A stretch of DNA of 64,000 bases from the NCBI GenBank assembly GCA_963920665.1, contig OY987268.1:11162501-11226500 (forward strand), in the 5' to 3' direction. This document shows, one piece after another, positions 32,926-45,219 of this stretch. This DNA comes from Straminergon stramineum (lineage: Eukaryota > Streptophyta > Bryopsida > Hypnales > Calliergonaceae). Both the position numbers and the translations under genes were made by a program. Position 1 is the first letter of the stretch. The number at the start of each line of letters is the position of its first letter. Below the pieces are notes generated by a model. It saw only the letters and a program-made list of their open reading frames with translations. It did not search any database and had not been told where the DNA came from.

Positions 32926-33034
32926 TAGTCCTACGCTCATGTGTCTTCAGAGCCGGGCGGAGCGGCTCCTGTCGATGATTTTCATCCTCGGTAGCGGCTC
33001 GAGACGGCTCTGAAGACACATGAGCGTAGGACTA
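32926..33034. repeat. Perfect 30-bp inverted repeat (109-nt hairpin)
   Basis: The 30 bases at 32926-32955, starting TAGTCCTACGCTCATGTG, are exactly inverted at 33005-33034. The intervening 49 bases contain a further imperfect pairing (GGCGGAGCGGCTCC with GTAGCGGCTCGAGA). No target duplication is seen beyond the ends. It could be a tiny transposon, a palindromic rearrangement, or a transcribed fold-back such as a young miRNA precursor. Confidence 0.9.
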
Positions 33035-33371
33035 ACATCAGTTAGCCAGGGCCGGGGCCAGGGCCAGTTGAAACCATAACTTACAGTGCATGCACGACAT
33101 ATATTTGGTGTCTGCGCCCACTTCCTGACTTTGTTATTGATGATGTTTCTAGTCCAGGTGCAATCTGATATCAATTTTTGACCCGCTCTTGAGCTTCAGA
33201 TATATCAAATGCATTAAAGCTATGGCGAAACTTACGAAATCACGTTTCAGAGCTCCGAAATTGTGACGTTCGAGTACCGGGAGCTCTGACAACTACGACT
33301 GACGTAGATCTGAGGTCTTGGTTGGGCTATTGTGGGGGCGCATATTTCGCCGAAATCTCCATTATAACGAA

Positions 33372-33393
33372 TATGTGTATGTATGTATGTATG
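33372..33393. repeat. TGTA microsatellite
   Basis: TATGTGTATGTATGTATGTA is a short tetranucleotide run. Some 20 bases downstream ACCCGTACGTACTGGGT forms a small palindrome. Confidence 0.8.
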
Positions 33394-34509
33394 CTTGTCA
33401 TGAATACCCAACCCGTACGTACTGGGTTTCTTGAGTCGGGAGCTGGTCGCAAATGAGCGAGGAAAATCAATCGAATTCAGTATCGACTAAGACTATGGGG
33501 CAACATTGACCATGGAATCAGAGGTAAAGACCGGCTGCAATTTGACTACGTCAAGTTCGGATCTAACTAATGTGCTTGGTATTTGATTTAGCACTCCACA
33601 TACATTATTTGTTCACATCTCGAAATTATCATGGTAAAATTAATTTTTTTGTTTCCCAATTCTTGCAATCACTAATGGGACGATCAGAGTCTTCATTTAG
33701 TGTTCGTCAATGATCTAGTGACTGAAATGAACTTGACAGAAGGTGTTAGTTCGAGTAGCAAAACCTCTCTGTTCGGGACGGTGAATTACCTCGGATTTAC
33801 TTGTTCCTCACCATTCGGTTTTGGGTCTGGAGAAACGTTCAATTCTCAGATCCAATCGAACTTAAGTTAGCTGCTAACTGCAAGGCAATGAAAGAGTGGA
33901 TTTGGCGTTCTGCTTCGTCTGTCTTGTCTTGCCTGCTGTCAATGGGTATTCAGTCAGTGACCACTTCCGATTGATACGATTGGATTATACCAGGCGGGTG
34001 GATTGACGAAACTTCTGTAACTCTTCTGTCAATAAGTGCGCGACCCTTCATCAATGCAGGCCTGAGCTAAAATTTATTAGCTGTGCAGCTATGTCACATT
34101 CCTGACAGCTATTTTAGGAATTGCTGCAGTGCAGTTATATCACAGCGAGCTCTGCGAATCGATTACAAATGAATCTCCTACCACATATCGTTGATTATGT
34201 AAACCACTGAACCTGTTGCATTTTCCATGTTCATTGCAGGAATCGAAACCACTTCCAAGGGAAGTAATTAACAATTCTCCTGAAGGCATCCCATCATATG
34301 AGATATCGATCTAGTCAGATACTAGCCCCTCAACCTCGTGCAGTCAAGCTGGGCAGACGACCGACTAACCCATGTGTACTGCTAGGAGCGGTGGAGAAGT
34401 GAGGCGTCTAGGGAGGCTCAGCGCTGATTCCCAGAGCGAAGATATTAATGGGCAGCGCAGTGATATTATCCCCGTCTCGAATTTGACCACAGTTAAGTTA
34501 TATCATAGC

Positions 34510-34694
34510 CGCAAGCATGGAACATGCACCCGAATGCCAGAGATCTTGTGAACAGGCTTGCTCGGCGGTCCATGGCAAGTTTGATGCTCCCAGAGCAGAC
34601 CATGAGCTTGCATCTGAACAATTCGAATGAGCCGCCAGAATCTGGTTCAGAGGATGCCGACGTAGTCTGCAATGCCTTGGTGGTGAAGACCGAA
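34510..34694 (+). CDS. Candidate internal exon, unknown product
   Basis: The plus frame reads PQAWNMHPNARDLVNRLARR, SMASLMLPEQTMSLHLNNSN, EPPESGSEDADVVCNALVVK and TEW, with a TAG-type acceptor (TATATCATAG) before it and a donor GAATG|GTAAAC after it. The amphipathic first half and acidic tail look protein-like. The minus strand has an 86-codon frame over the same bases, and I cannot exclude that one. It would be a later exon of the gene possibly starting at 32669. No homologue is recognised. Confidence 0.3.
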
Positions 34695-35099
34695 TGGTAA
34701 ACAACTAAGGGTATTTCAAGGTCCCGGTATTCCGGAAGGAGCCCTGTCAACAAGTCTCCTTAAATCTCGTAAGCATAGGAAAAGCATGTTGCCAATGGTA
34801 ACAAAAGCTGCTGACCTGACCCTGCCCTTTGCAATTCGGCGAGACCGACTTCAGAGGCAGAGCATGTGACATTGTACATTCTTTGAATGCCTGCATGATC
34901 GAGCTTATTAGTAAGTTAGAACCTCCCTTCAGTCCAAGAATATTGCCTCAATGAGTTACATATCAGTCAGGTTAGAAAATGGTACGTGACCAACAAGCAT
35001 CACATTGTCATTGTGCTAGTAGTAAGATATTTTATTATGCTAATACATTCTTGAGTGTTCTAACTGGTGCCTGAGTTCGACCTTCGTGCCTTAGTTTAA

Positions 35100-36008
35100 C
35101 CCCTAAAGTCCCAATGTCCCCTTGGGGAGACAAAATGGATTCCGGGCAGGCTCTAATAGTCTCAATATTCATCATGATTTTTTGAAATTTTTTGTGGAGA
35201 GAGAAACATACATTAACTTTCTTGGAATATAATTTTTATGTCATTTGGTGCCCTGGAGCAAAAGTTATGACACAAACAATCCTTTTTTTAGGTACACTTC
35301 ACAAAAATCTTCTCACACAATTTTTTTTAAATTAAAAAAATTAGTTTCTCATAGATTGTAATTTTATCTATACAGGAAGCTTTGATTGATTCCATTTGGA
35401 TTTGTTATGTGAAAGTTATGGACAATCTTGTTTTGGGGGCAATTAGAGCATCTTCTTAAAAAAATAAGTTATAGGATTCATTTTTTAATGCAATTTTCAC
35501 AATTTAAAAAAAATTGACAAGGTTCAACTTGCATGCTAAAAAAACTTGAACGTTGGGATTATAGTGTTGCAATCCCATCTTAGATCTATTAACAATTAAG
35601 TTTTTGTTTCAATCTTGCACCTACTTCTACTTAACAATTTTTAAAGAATAAAAATCAAGAGTATTTTTTTGAAATTTTTTTCTTAGACTTTCCACTAAAT
35701 TCTTCAATACCAAAAAAATTAAATTCAGAATTTGTAGTGTAAATTTTTTCCACAAATGGCAGTCAAAGTCATTTGAAATTGTAGGCCAAGGTTCTCAAAA
35801 AACTACTTTTTCCAACTTTGAATGCTTGTATCTTCCAATCTATACAATCAAACTTCATGAAATTTTTATCACATAATCTAAAAACAAGTAAAGTTCAAGA
35901 TCTTATGGTTAGATTCTAATTTTTTTTTCTTGTTTTCTTAAATGAACACAACAGAATTGATAGTTTCAAGTCGTTTTTAATAGAAAAATGGCCTTGGGAC
36001 TCTAGGGA
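35100..36008 (+). mobile_element. TTAA element, family A, complete, 909 bp
   Basis: TTAA (35096-35099) then CCCCTAAAGTCCCAATGTCC; CTTGGGACTCTAGGGA then TTAA (36009-36012). This is the best-bounded family A copy. 1-313, 26800-27403 and 27408-28051 align with it. Non-coding. Confidence 0.87.
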
Positions 36009-36222
36009 TTAATGCGGAGTCTTCGAGCTTGATCGATCATCACCATGGTTGTGCACAAAACTTGCCAAACAATCTTGCACTCTTGTAGAGCTTTCCTACT
36101 CCAATCCAAATGACATCATTGTTATTACAAGTGACTTCGACATGGGGTCTTGTTAGAAAGTACGTTACTTAATTTTATATTTTGTTGTAAGTTAGCTTTT
36201 GATTGAAGTTTGCATTACCTTA

Positions 36223-36688
36223 GAGCATTTGCAATGCATACTTGGCATACAAGCCTTGTATTGGCAAATGGCACGTCATTCCACGTAGCCTACACAATGC
36301 CATTTTTTTCTTTGGAAAAATTGACCCAATGCAAAGTCAGCAATCCAAAAATCAAATGACCTATTCCATATCATAAAAAGAAATAAAGAAAAGAATCTAC
36401 ATTAAAAAAGACTTCATGACAAGTGGAAATAAGGGAAGGTTGAATTGATTGGTACATATACCAATGGCTAAAAAGTGTTGACAAAAATGACTATTCCTAC
36501 AACAAACCATTCAATTGAGTGGCCCTTCACATTTTTCAAATTAGCCGGTCCAATGTAGTCACATACCAAGGCCGTAGAATTAGAGGCCCCAGTAATAGTT
36601 GCATTGGAGTGCAATTTTAATTAGAAATAAGTTTGCATTTAGAACAATGCCAATAGTGCCTTTGTTGTAGGGAGCATTGCAAATGGTC
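36223..36688. mobile_element. Tourist-like MITE, 466 bp
   Basis: The ends GAGCATTTGCAATGC and, reversed, GACCATTTGCAATGC (14 of 15 identical) are flanked by TTA (36220-36222, 36689-36691). Confidence 0.82.
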
Positions 36689-36699
36689 TTAGTTCATCT

Positions 36700-38023
36700 A
36701 TCCTATAAAATCCACTCTCCAAATCTTGTGGGTTTTATGCATTGTTGTACATGCAACAAATTTGTGACCCACTTGGTTTTTTTAGATCTACCAAATTCTC
36801 CAAGTCCTTATATACTAAGACATTCTCTCACTTTAGCTCTAATTTCATAAAACTAAATCAAATGGTTCGAATGTTTTTGAGTAGGTGTCAATCTATATTA
36901 TCTAATAAAAGTAATTAACAATTTCTTTTGCCCAATATATGTTTTTATTTGCCCAATTTGACATTGAAATCAAGAAAAAACTTATAACTTTTGCAATATT
37001 TATTGGAATGATGTGAAACAAAGCTTCACCCATAGATTAGAATGATTTGATTCCACCCTGAAAAATCTCATGCAAAATTTTAAATTTAAGAAGTCAATAT
37101 TGCATGGTTGCTTGAGTTCTCAAAAAATCCAAAATGGGATCCTTATTCCTTTGTTAATTTTTTAAAATTTTAAATTAATATACATGAAATAGAATTTTTT
37201 TATTAAATTTGCATTGTTTACCAAAATATTGGTAATGCAATTTTTTTAGAGAAATGGTTTGATTTGACTAATTTCTAAAAGCTAGGAAGAAGAAAAATCT
37301 AATTAGCTACACTAATTTGCCCTATTAGTGAAAGGAGGGGATGAGAATTTAGTGTCACCTAGAAAATTAGTCTCACCTTAAATATATATTTTTGTAGAAG
37401 TTAGTCCAATAGAGTAATTCTCCAACATGCATTGATTCTAAATAGTTTGACTATAGTAAAGTAGTTCCACACGCACTTTTAGGATAAATCAATGTAACTC
37501 TAGAAGCTTATAATTGGGGTCTAACCAATCTAAAGTAACTATATCAAAATGAGTTCAAGTAAACTTACAATTAAGTCTTGTGATTATTAAATTGTCTCAT
37601 TTTTATTAGAAGAAAAAGGAATTCCAAATTCTTTTTTATGGATATTTTGGACACCCTATGAATAAATGATGAATTTTAAAAGTATGGAAAATAGGTTTAT
37701 CCACAAGTGACCCTAAAACCTACTCTCATGAATAGAGGTCACAATACGTTTTTGGCAAGAATCTATTGGGGTTGGTTTGGAAGAAGAATCACAATTAGGT
37801 GTAGTTACCTAAACAATTGACAAACAAAGTCCTCATCAAATTTGCCACTTTTTCATCACCATTGTCTTCCCTCTTGTCCCACTTATTACATGTACAATTC
37901 CAATTTTAAAAAATCTTTTAAGCAAGGTTTGGCCACTTCTAGAAGTCCACCCTAAGCAAGAATTATTTAGATGGTATATCTCAATACCCCCTGAAGTTTG
38001 TCTTTAGTTATTCATGACTAAGC
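36700..38023. other. AT-rich stretch; dispersed repeat X at 37630-37810
   Basis: No gene recognised. 37630-37810 (TTTTGGACACCCTATGAATA ... AATTAGGTGTAGTTACCTAA) recurs at 51090-51275 in the same orientation and at about 54090-54280 inverted. This is an unclassified interspersed repeat, 'X'. 36960-37080 resembles a decayed family A interior. Confidence 0.55.
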
Positions 38024-38027
38024 TTAA

Positions 38028-38597
38028 CCCCCAAGCGCTCCGATGTCCATTTTCAAGACGATGAACAGATTGAAACTAGAGTTTCATCTTCCTTACTGCT
38101 TGGATGAAAGTTATTCTAATTTGTGGGGATACATTATGAAGTTGTTGTCTTATCTAAGGGTTGGATTTGGTTTCACTAGAGTACTTATTTTTCTAAAATT
38201 ACACATGTGCAAGTATGTCAAGTGGTCAAACTGCATTGACTTTAGTTCAAATCTAAATTTGCCAAAATGAGGTTATAGATTTGAAGAACACAAAAATTTC
38301 AAAAAATCACCATGTGAAGAGAACCTCATTTTAAATCCATTCCAACAAATTTTACTCAAAAAATTATAATATTTTGCTTGTAATCAAATTTTGAAGGAAT
38401 TTTGAAATTTCTCTTTCAAAATTTATAAAAAAAAGATTGGTGATAGCATTGGTGAATCTAACCGTGTGGATGGAATCTACAAATCAAAATCTACAACTTT
38501 TATTTCTATATCAATTCCAAATTATGCTTCCAAATAGCACTTCATAATGATCTTTCTCAAACCGTCAATTCTAGAGATGATTCTGGACGTTTCAGGG
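38028..38597 (+). mobile_element. TTAA element, 570 bp
   Basis: TTAA (38024-38027) then CCCCCAAGCGCTCCGATGTC; TCTGGACGTTTCAGGG then TTAA (38598-38601). The inner end motif (GCGCTCCGATGTCC / GGACG) is shared loosely with family D and E ends. Confidence 0.78.
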
Positions 38598-38610
38598 TTA
38601 AGTTTACTTG

Positions 38611-38710
38611 CTTTTTGACACAAATGAAACAAAATTTCATAGCAAAGGTTAAAATACCGTTAAATCCAACTGCTATTTTTATTTTTATTTTTTTGGAACA
38701 AATGAAATGT
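38611..38710 (-). mobile_element. Two LINE tails in tandem
   Basis: CTTTTTGACACAAATGAAAC at 38611 and, after a T-rich run, TTTTTTTGGAACAAATGAAA at 38689 are reversed LINE 3' ends. No target duplication could be assigned. Confidence 0.55.
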
Positions 38711-38758
38711 CAACTGTCGTTTTGCTCAACTTTCTATTCCGCTCCTCCAATTACGTTA

Positions 38759-39268
38759 GAGCATCTCCACCGGGGCACGTCATACTGCCCCGGCAAAGGG
38801 TTTGGCGTGCCCGGAAGCTTTTGGCAGACCCACCAGTTGCAGCTTGAAGCGTTTGTCAACGCAAGCCACAGGGAATTTGTAGTGCCACACTCCATCTTTC
38901 AGTGTCTCTCTTGTTTGACTTCTGGCCCGGTACTGACAAAAAGAAGTGCTTGGTCCTATTTTCGATGGAGGTGGTCATTAAGTCCGACCCTACATTCATT
39001 TCATTGGCATATTTAATTGAATGAGAGGGCCCAAGGCCGAGTTTTAAAGACCCCCCTCCCCAGCTAGCTCGGTAATATGATAATTGCGAACTCCACCTCC
39101 TGGCCTTGGGATGTGGGCTTGTCAGACTGTCACAATTACTACCTCGAAATTTGGGTTTTCGCTCTTCACTGGTGGGGGCGCGGTAAATAACCGGGGCCTG
39201 TCGTCAGGCTGCCACACGCCAAAAGAGCTTTGGCGTGTCCCTTTTAGAGGTCACCGGTGGAGATGCTC
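38759..39268. mobile_element. Tourist-like MITE, 510 bp
   Basis: The ends GAGCATCTCCACCGG and, reversed, GAGCATCTCCACCGGTGACC are a perfect 15-bp match, flanked by TTA (38756-38758, 39269-39271). GAGCATCTCCA ends are common in plant PIF/Harbinger-type MITEs. The interior is less AT-rich than its surroundings. The 133-codon frame crossing the left end is not supported. Confidence 0.88.
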
Positions 39269-39819
39269 TTAGGGCTTGGTGAACTGTAAACCTGACTGCC
39301 AGTGGGATACTGGGATAAGTTAACTTAAGCTAGCAGCTTGTTTCTTCAGATGATTAGCCAAGCCCTAATTGGAGGAGCTGAATAGAAGGTCCAAGTTCAT
39401 CAAGCCCTAATTGGTGAACTATCACTGTGCAATTGCGCAATGATAAAGAGCACCTGCCATCCAGAGAACATGTGCCCTGCACCGACATCAAAAGTATTTA
39501 ATTGGTCAGACTCCTAATCTTACTATCACTGTCACTTACTCGTAGACTCGTACAGTCGTACTGTGGCCGCTTCAGTTGCCGCTGGGCCTTTGAATTTTAT
39601 TCCCCTGCAGTAAACATAACTCTTTAATTGTGTAAAAAAGAAAAAAAGAAAAAAAGAGTTTGGTTGGTGCTTGAAGACAAACGTAAAGTTGAAACTAGCA
39701 GTTGAAAAGTTCTTCCCTTTCATGGCTAGTAAGACTAAGTGTGTGCATTGCAGGACAAGGAGCCGGAGTTTGGGAAAAACACAAGACAAAATTCCTTGGA
39801 GCACTAGAATTTGGATCTA

Positions 39820-40068
39820 CACTGAATAGTGAAATTAAATTGCCCCTCACTAATTTCTCAACATTTGACTCTAAATAAATATTTACAGTTACTATACAAG
39901 AATGAACTACATTGGAATTTCATATCGTTGTATTTGGGACCTATGAACCTCCATGTGTACAAATGGAAATATTTTTAGAAATATTTTTTGACTTTGATGG
40001 CTTGTAAAGTAAATTTCTTGGGGTAGGGCAACCTCATTGTTAAGGCAACCTAATTTCACTATTTAGTG
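39820..40068. mobile_element. TA-flanked MITE, 249 bp
   Basis: The ends CACTGAATAGTGAAATTAAA and, reversed, CACTAAATAGTGAAATTAGG are flanked by TA (39818-39819, 40069-40070). Related to 57755-57989 (inverted interior) and by its first bases to 52148-52335. This fits a Tc1/mariner-type MITE. Confidence 0.83.
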
Positions 40069-40074
40069 TAGTGG

Positions 40075-41150
40075 AGTTTGGTCCCCTATTTCTTTTGTAC
40101 TACTCTTAGTTAAACCTTCCTATGACACCCATTTGCAACCACAGGATGAACCTTACGATTATCTTTACTGACAAGTGACGTAGTCTGCTCTTCACTCTAG
40201 AACAACACATGGGTGTTGTTGGTTGCCACTATAATTGAATCTATGCACTTCTAAGAAAAAGATGCCTTCAATGAGGGCTGTCTCTTGCCTTTAGAAGATT
40301 CTACATGCCTACACCTCCCACCATAAAAACAATGGAGGAAGAATTGCTTCTTTGTCCATTGTAGAGATTTCCTAAGTCAATCCTCAGACAATTTCAGTCC
40401 TCAATGTTGTTTTTGGGTTAAAGCAATTTTTTGAGAGTTGATTGCCTTTGGAGGTAAGATAAATTCCTTAGAAAAAATTTCTGTATATTTTTGAAGGAAG
40501 AAAAATGGAATTGTCATTTAACCCAAGTCGTTTCATATTTTTTGGACCTTCATGGAATTAGTTACAAATTTTTGAAGTTGGTCAATTTTTGAAAATGCAG
40601 TGGTCACTAAGAGCGACCACCTCCTGAAATGTACATTGTTGGTACATTGAAGAAAGCAATTTGTTCCTCTATGCTAATGGTTGCTTTTAGAACATGTTTA
40701 CTTTTAGAACAAACTACCTTAGTGAGTGAGTGCTTTCAAGGGCTCATGAAATACTCCATATTTGACATATTGCAGTCTCCCAAGAATATAGACTACCCCA
40801 TTGCAAGCAGAATGACTTGTGCAATATGATACAACTATCCGAAAAATGTAGGAATAAATTTCACTTGTAGACAAGTAATCAAAAACAATGTTACACTTGA
40901 AAAAATAATTTTTAGACTTCATGTGACTTTTTAAAAATTTATTAGGAGGGTGTCATCTTGGGCTTCCCATGGAAGCCAATAGACTTGGCTATGAGTGTCA
41001 TAAAAAAAGCTATTGTTGGGCTTCTACCAACCCACATCTGACTTAAACCATACCCAATTCAATCTATAAAGACTAACCTTCAATACTAGTGGCATACTAC
41101 TATTGCTAAATTTTAATATTTTGAGCAAGCTCTTATGATGTCAACTTTTT
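40075..41150. other. Stretch without recognised gene
   Basis: Nothing identifiable. The frames at 40629-40829 and 40719-40922 overlap on opposite strands and carry no motif. Confidence 0.4.
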
Positions 41151-41199
41151 GAGACAAGTGATTTTGAAAAAAAATTCAAGGTAAGGAAATGTGCTAGCT

Positions 41200-42315
41200 C
41201 TCTAGGAATTTATATTTTTAATTTAATCAATAATTGGGAGAAAAAAGGATTCCTTACGAAGTCCAAAATGCTTGAACCTTGATAACAAAAAAAATAAGTG
41301 CAAAAAACTCAAGATTAAAGTTTAATTGTTATTTGTCATAGAATGTATTTATATCTACATGAAAAGCTATTATTTGTTCTATTTGATTAGAGATATGGAA
41401 GTTATGAAGAGTCTTATTTTGTATGCAATCAAGGCATGCATGAATCTTCTAGAATTGGTTTTTGAACTCAATTTCTACAATTTTTCAAAAAAAAGGTTTG
41501 TAGGGTATAGATTTTGTACCACAACAATTTTACCATTAGGATTGACATGTTTGAATTCCATTTGAGAGTTGTTAATGGAATATTTTTTAGATTATTCTTT
41601 CAATTATAGTACTAAATAATCTTTTTGAAAAGGAAAATCAATTTTATTTTTCTAATTTTTTTCTTAGATTTTCAATTCAATTCTCTACCATTAAGATGTA
41701 AACCTCAAAGCTTTGTAGTGCAAAAGATTGAAATTAGAAGGATTCAAAGCATAAAAACTTCATATGACAAGGTGGACAAAAAAGAAATTCATTTTTTTAT
41801 GTTGAGCAATAGTATCTTATAGTTCACTTGGTCAAAGTTTTTGAATCTTTGAATTTTTATACATGCTCGTATAAAACTAATGCAAGATCCTATTGTTGAA
41901 TATGCAAAATAAATGGGTTTTTTTTCTCATCTTTGCTCTAAGTATTTAAGTAGCAGGCTGAAATTCCGACCGGGAAATAAAAGCGAACATGACACAAAGG
42001 TACATTTTGCTTTCTTCAATGTGCCAACACTACACATTTCAATAGGTGGTTCCTTTCAATCACCACTATGTTTCAACTTCAAAAATTTGTAACTAATTCC
42101 ACAAAGGTCCAAAAAATATGAAATGACTTGGTTTATTTGCCAATTTCATTTTTTTTCCTATGAAAATTTATTGAAAATTGTTTCAAGAAGCTTAGCTTCC
42201 CACCAAGGCAATCATCTCTTAAATGGTCGCTTTAAGAGCCTCCTTCCTTAGAAATGGTAATTTTGGAGTGGCTTTTAGTGAAACATAAACATAGTCTTGA
42301 AATATACTTTAGGGA
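41200..42315. mobile_element. Decayed TTAA-element sequence (A-like, then B-like reversed)
   Basis: 41330-41460 (GTTATGAAGAGTCTTATTTT) resembles the family A interior. 42240-42315 (AATTTTGGAGTGGCTTTTAG ... ACTTTAGGGA) is the reverse of the family B left end, followed by TTAA (42316-42319). The other boundaries are lost. Confidence 0.5.
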
Positions 42316-42654
42316 TTAAAATAAAGAGATAAGAGAAAACCCTCCATCCATTAAGATACTCTCAGTTTACAATCTAACTTATCTGTCATGTCTAATGCCC
42401 CAGTGTAAGGACCCAGACCCATGGTTTCAATATGCACTTGCACACTGTCTGGCTTGTTCCCAACTGGACTTCTGAAAACTCCCCAATAAGTTAAAGATGT
42501 GGTCTTCAATAACTGAAGCCCTCTTCAGTTTCAGTTTAATATGCACTTCCAGGCTTGTCCACAACTCTCAATAGACATGTGAAATTTAATCAATGAAATG
42601 GGTACCCAACATGTATGGCAGATTCGTAGGATATCAGTTAAGCTTATTATTTAT

Positions 42655-42930
42655 TATTTATTTTTTTGAAACAAATGATACAGATTTCCATTGCAAAGGG
42701 CAAAGTACAAGGCAAGACATGAAAATTCATCCCACAAAGTGAACCCAGTTTGATGTGGCCCATGGGACCCAGCCTAGCACACAAGCAGCTAGGTGCAACT
42801 GCAAGACTGCCACTCCAATGGAACTCACATGTCCAATGATAGAATGCCCAGCCTGTACTTCATGGCGATGTGGTGCAGTAGAATTGCATCCTACAGGTCC
42901 TGCACAGAATTGACACTTCAATTGTTTTAG
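42655..42930 (-). mobile_element. LINE 3' fragment, minus strand
   Basis: TTTTTTTGAAACAAATGATA and CAGATTTCCATTGCAAAGGG begin a segment of different, less AT-rich composition, as expected of a reversed LINE 3' region. The right boundary is uncertain and no target duplication is assigned. Confidence 0.55.
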
Positions 42931-42957
42931 GGTTTAGGGCATCAATTTGGGGTTTAA

Positions 42958-43179
42958 CCCTTGAAGGACGGACTGGTGACCGTGGAAATCCTACCTTTTG
43001 GAACTGTGTGACATCATCTACTTTATAAAATCCAAAAATATTTATTGGGAGTCATACTATTGTAGAAGACCTACACTTTTCTCACAAAATTATGAGGATG
43101 AATAGTTACATTTATGTCCTACATAGAGAGATTCTTTGTCATCCATTGGATACAAAACGTCTATGTTGACATTTAAGGG
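42958..43179 (+). mobile_element. TTAA element, family E, 222 bp
   Basis: TTAA (42954-42957) then CCCTTGAAGGACGGACTGGT; GTTGACATTTAAGGG then TTAA (43180-43183). Interior phrases TGTGTGACATCATCTACTTT and TTGTCATCCATTGGA are shared with 52622-52847, 53106-53327 (inverted) and 60327-60544. Confidence 0.88.
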
Positions 43180-43183
43180 TTAA

Positions 43184-44349
43184 ATGTCTTCTTTATGTAC
43201 TCCATGTAGTCTTTGTTGTTCCTGACATGGGAAAGCACCTAAGACACATATGGAGATTGGGAGGGAGTCTTAGTTGTTGTGGGATGCTTCTTTAGGTGTG
43301 TGGTTACTAGACGTGTCAATCTTTATAGACCTTCTTGTTTTTTACTAGAGGTACTACTACGTATTCTCTATCTTTTAGATGGTTTACGGTTTAGGCGTCA
43401 TATATATGATATTGCTTTTGCATTGTTTAGTCATGACACTCTTAACAATTGAGTTTTGAAGCCTTACTTGGTTTATTGTACTCTTCAAGTATGTTACCTT
43501 TCAAGCCTTTCACTAAGTCTTCATACCACCATTGTACAATGGCCATAGATGACATTTTTGAGTCACTACAAATTGGTTTTTGTTGTTTGGAGCACTACAA
43601 TGACCAAGCTCAATTTCTTTGATTTTTGAACTTCTTGTAAAAATCAACAAATTGATGCCTACTTTCTGTTGATTAGAATAGTACAATGACTAAATCAACA
43701 AAATTTTAGGGAATCTAGAATCTTGATGGAATCTTTTAGAATCGTTTCGAAATCTTGTTGGAAATTGTTAGAATCTATTAGAATCTTTAGAATCTTTCAA
43801 AATTTATGGACTCTACTTAGTACATTTATAAGATTTTGGATTGTTCTTATACCATAGCAATAGGATAAATTTGGCACATTGATGCCAAATAATAAATTAA
43901 CCCTCAAAACCATGAGTCATGATTTCAAACCATTTTCTACTTTTAAATAGGCCCTTTTCGGTACAATATTTGTTGAATACAATTCTTGTGAATTTTTAAA
44001 TAAACTCATGTTTCACTACCAAGTTAATGCCTAGAATTTTTTTGATAAATCCAAGTTACAATTAAAAAGTTATTTCTCAAAAGATGATTTTTTTAGTTTT
44101 GGGCAGTTTTGGGCACTTATGACAAATAAATCCAATTGATTTGAAATTCTTTACAAAACTCTCAACAAGATTGTGAACATAATCCCTAAAGTTGAAAGGC
44201 ATTGAAGCACACAATTGTGAGTTTCAAAACACTTAAAACATTTAAAACACACTCATTTGAACAACATTTAAAACACCATGGTTGAAGTTCTATATACTAT
44301 GGAGTTTTTTCTAACTAACTTAATCATTTACAATTCTTTTAAAAAACAA
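43184..44349. other. Stretch without recognised gene
   Basis: No gene recognised. TTAACCCTCAAAACC at 43897 resembles a TTAA-element left end without a partner. 43730-43800 is a run of AGAATCTTT-type repeats. Confidence 0.45.
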
Positions 44350-44705
44350 TTCAACAAACTTTGGTGGCCATTTTGGCATAGGAGAATAACTTCTTTAAAA
44401 AAACTTTGAACTAAGAAAAGTTGGAAAACCAAACTAAATTCCACATCCAAAAATCCGTGTGAGATTTTGAGCCTCCAATTAAAAGTTATGGACAAAGTTC
44501 AAAGTGGGGTAGCAAGGAATATTTTCTTTGATATTTTCAAACATCCTCTTTGAATTTTGGTCCATAACTTTTGAATGGAGGCTCAAAATCACAAACGGAT
44601 TTTTGGAGATGAAAGTTAGATTGATTTCCCAACTTTTCCTAGTCCAAAGATTTTTGAAAAAAGATATATTACTATGCCAAAACGGTCTTCAAAGTCTGCT
44701 GAGTT
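44350..44705. repeat. Large fold-back (arms of about 155 bp)
   Basis: The left arm 44350-44504 and the reversed right arm 44548-44705 match over most of their length (AAAAATCCGT, GATTTTGAGCCTCCA, AAAAGTTATGGAC, ACTTTGG.G.CC.TTTTGG). The spacer is about 43 bases. Part of the arm sequence recurs singly at 9640-9860. Probably a fold-back transposon or an inverted duplication. No target duplication is assigned. Confidence 0.8.
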
Positions 44706-44769
44706 CCAAAACATCGAATTGTAAGTGTATATGTAAGAAAAATAATAATACTTTGTTTTCAAAATTCTA

Positions 44770-44896
44770 ATGGTAGCGAGTTGGATAGTGTGTTATGATT
44801 TCAAGAGTGAGGTTCTAAGTTTGAACCCACGTGGCGATTGTGGGTGTGTGGCTTGGTTGCCTGGAGGCTTTGTATAGCTAAAAAAAGTAAAAAAGG
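44770..44896 (+). mobile_element. tRNA-derived SINE candidate
   Basis: TGGTAGCGAGTTGGATAGTG resembles a Pol III A box, and about 35 bases on GTTCTAAGTTTGAACCC resembles a B box. The segment is less AT-rich than its surroundings and ends in an A-rich tail (AAAAAAAGTAAAAAAGG). The length of about 127 bp is usual for plant SINEs. No target duplication was found. Confidence 0.5.
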
Positions 44897-45219
44897 TTTG
44901 CTACCTGAAAATTTTGCACAATGGAATCTTTTTTCATTTTTCATTTGACTAAATCAACAGATTCTGTTGATTATTGTCCAAAACAACATGTCTGAAACAA
45001 TAGAAGATATCAATGCTTCTCTGTTGATTTGGACGTTGAATTTTCTAGTAGTAAGACATTCAAACCCCAAATTGTTGCCCTAAACCCTAAAACAATTAAA
45101 GTGTCCATTCTATACAAGAACCATGGAAAGATGATATTCTATTGCAATACACATTGCCATGAGGTATAGGGTGGTGTGAGCGCCAATTTTTCAACCCTTG
45201 CTAAATTGCAAGCACAACT

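Noticed and set aside
44770..44896. A functional tRNA gene
   Set aside because: A- and B-box-like motifs are present, but I cannot fold a cloverleaf with an anticodon arm. The A-rich tail fits a SINE instead.
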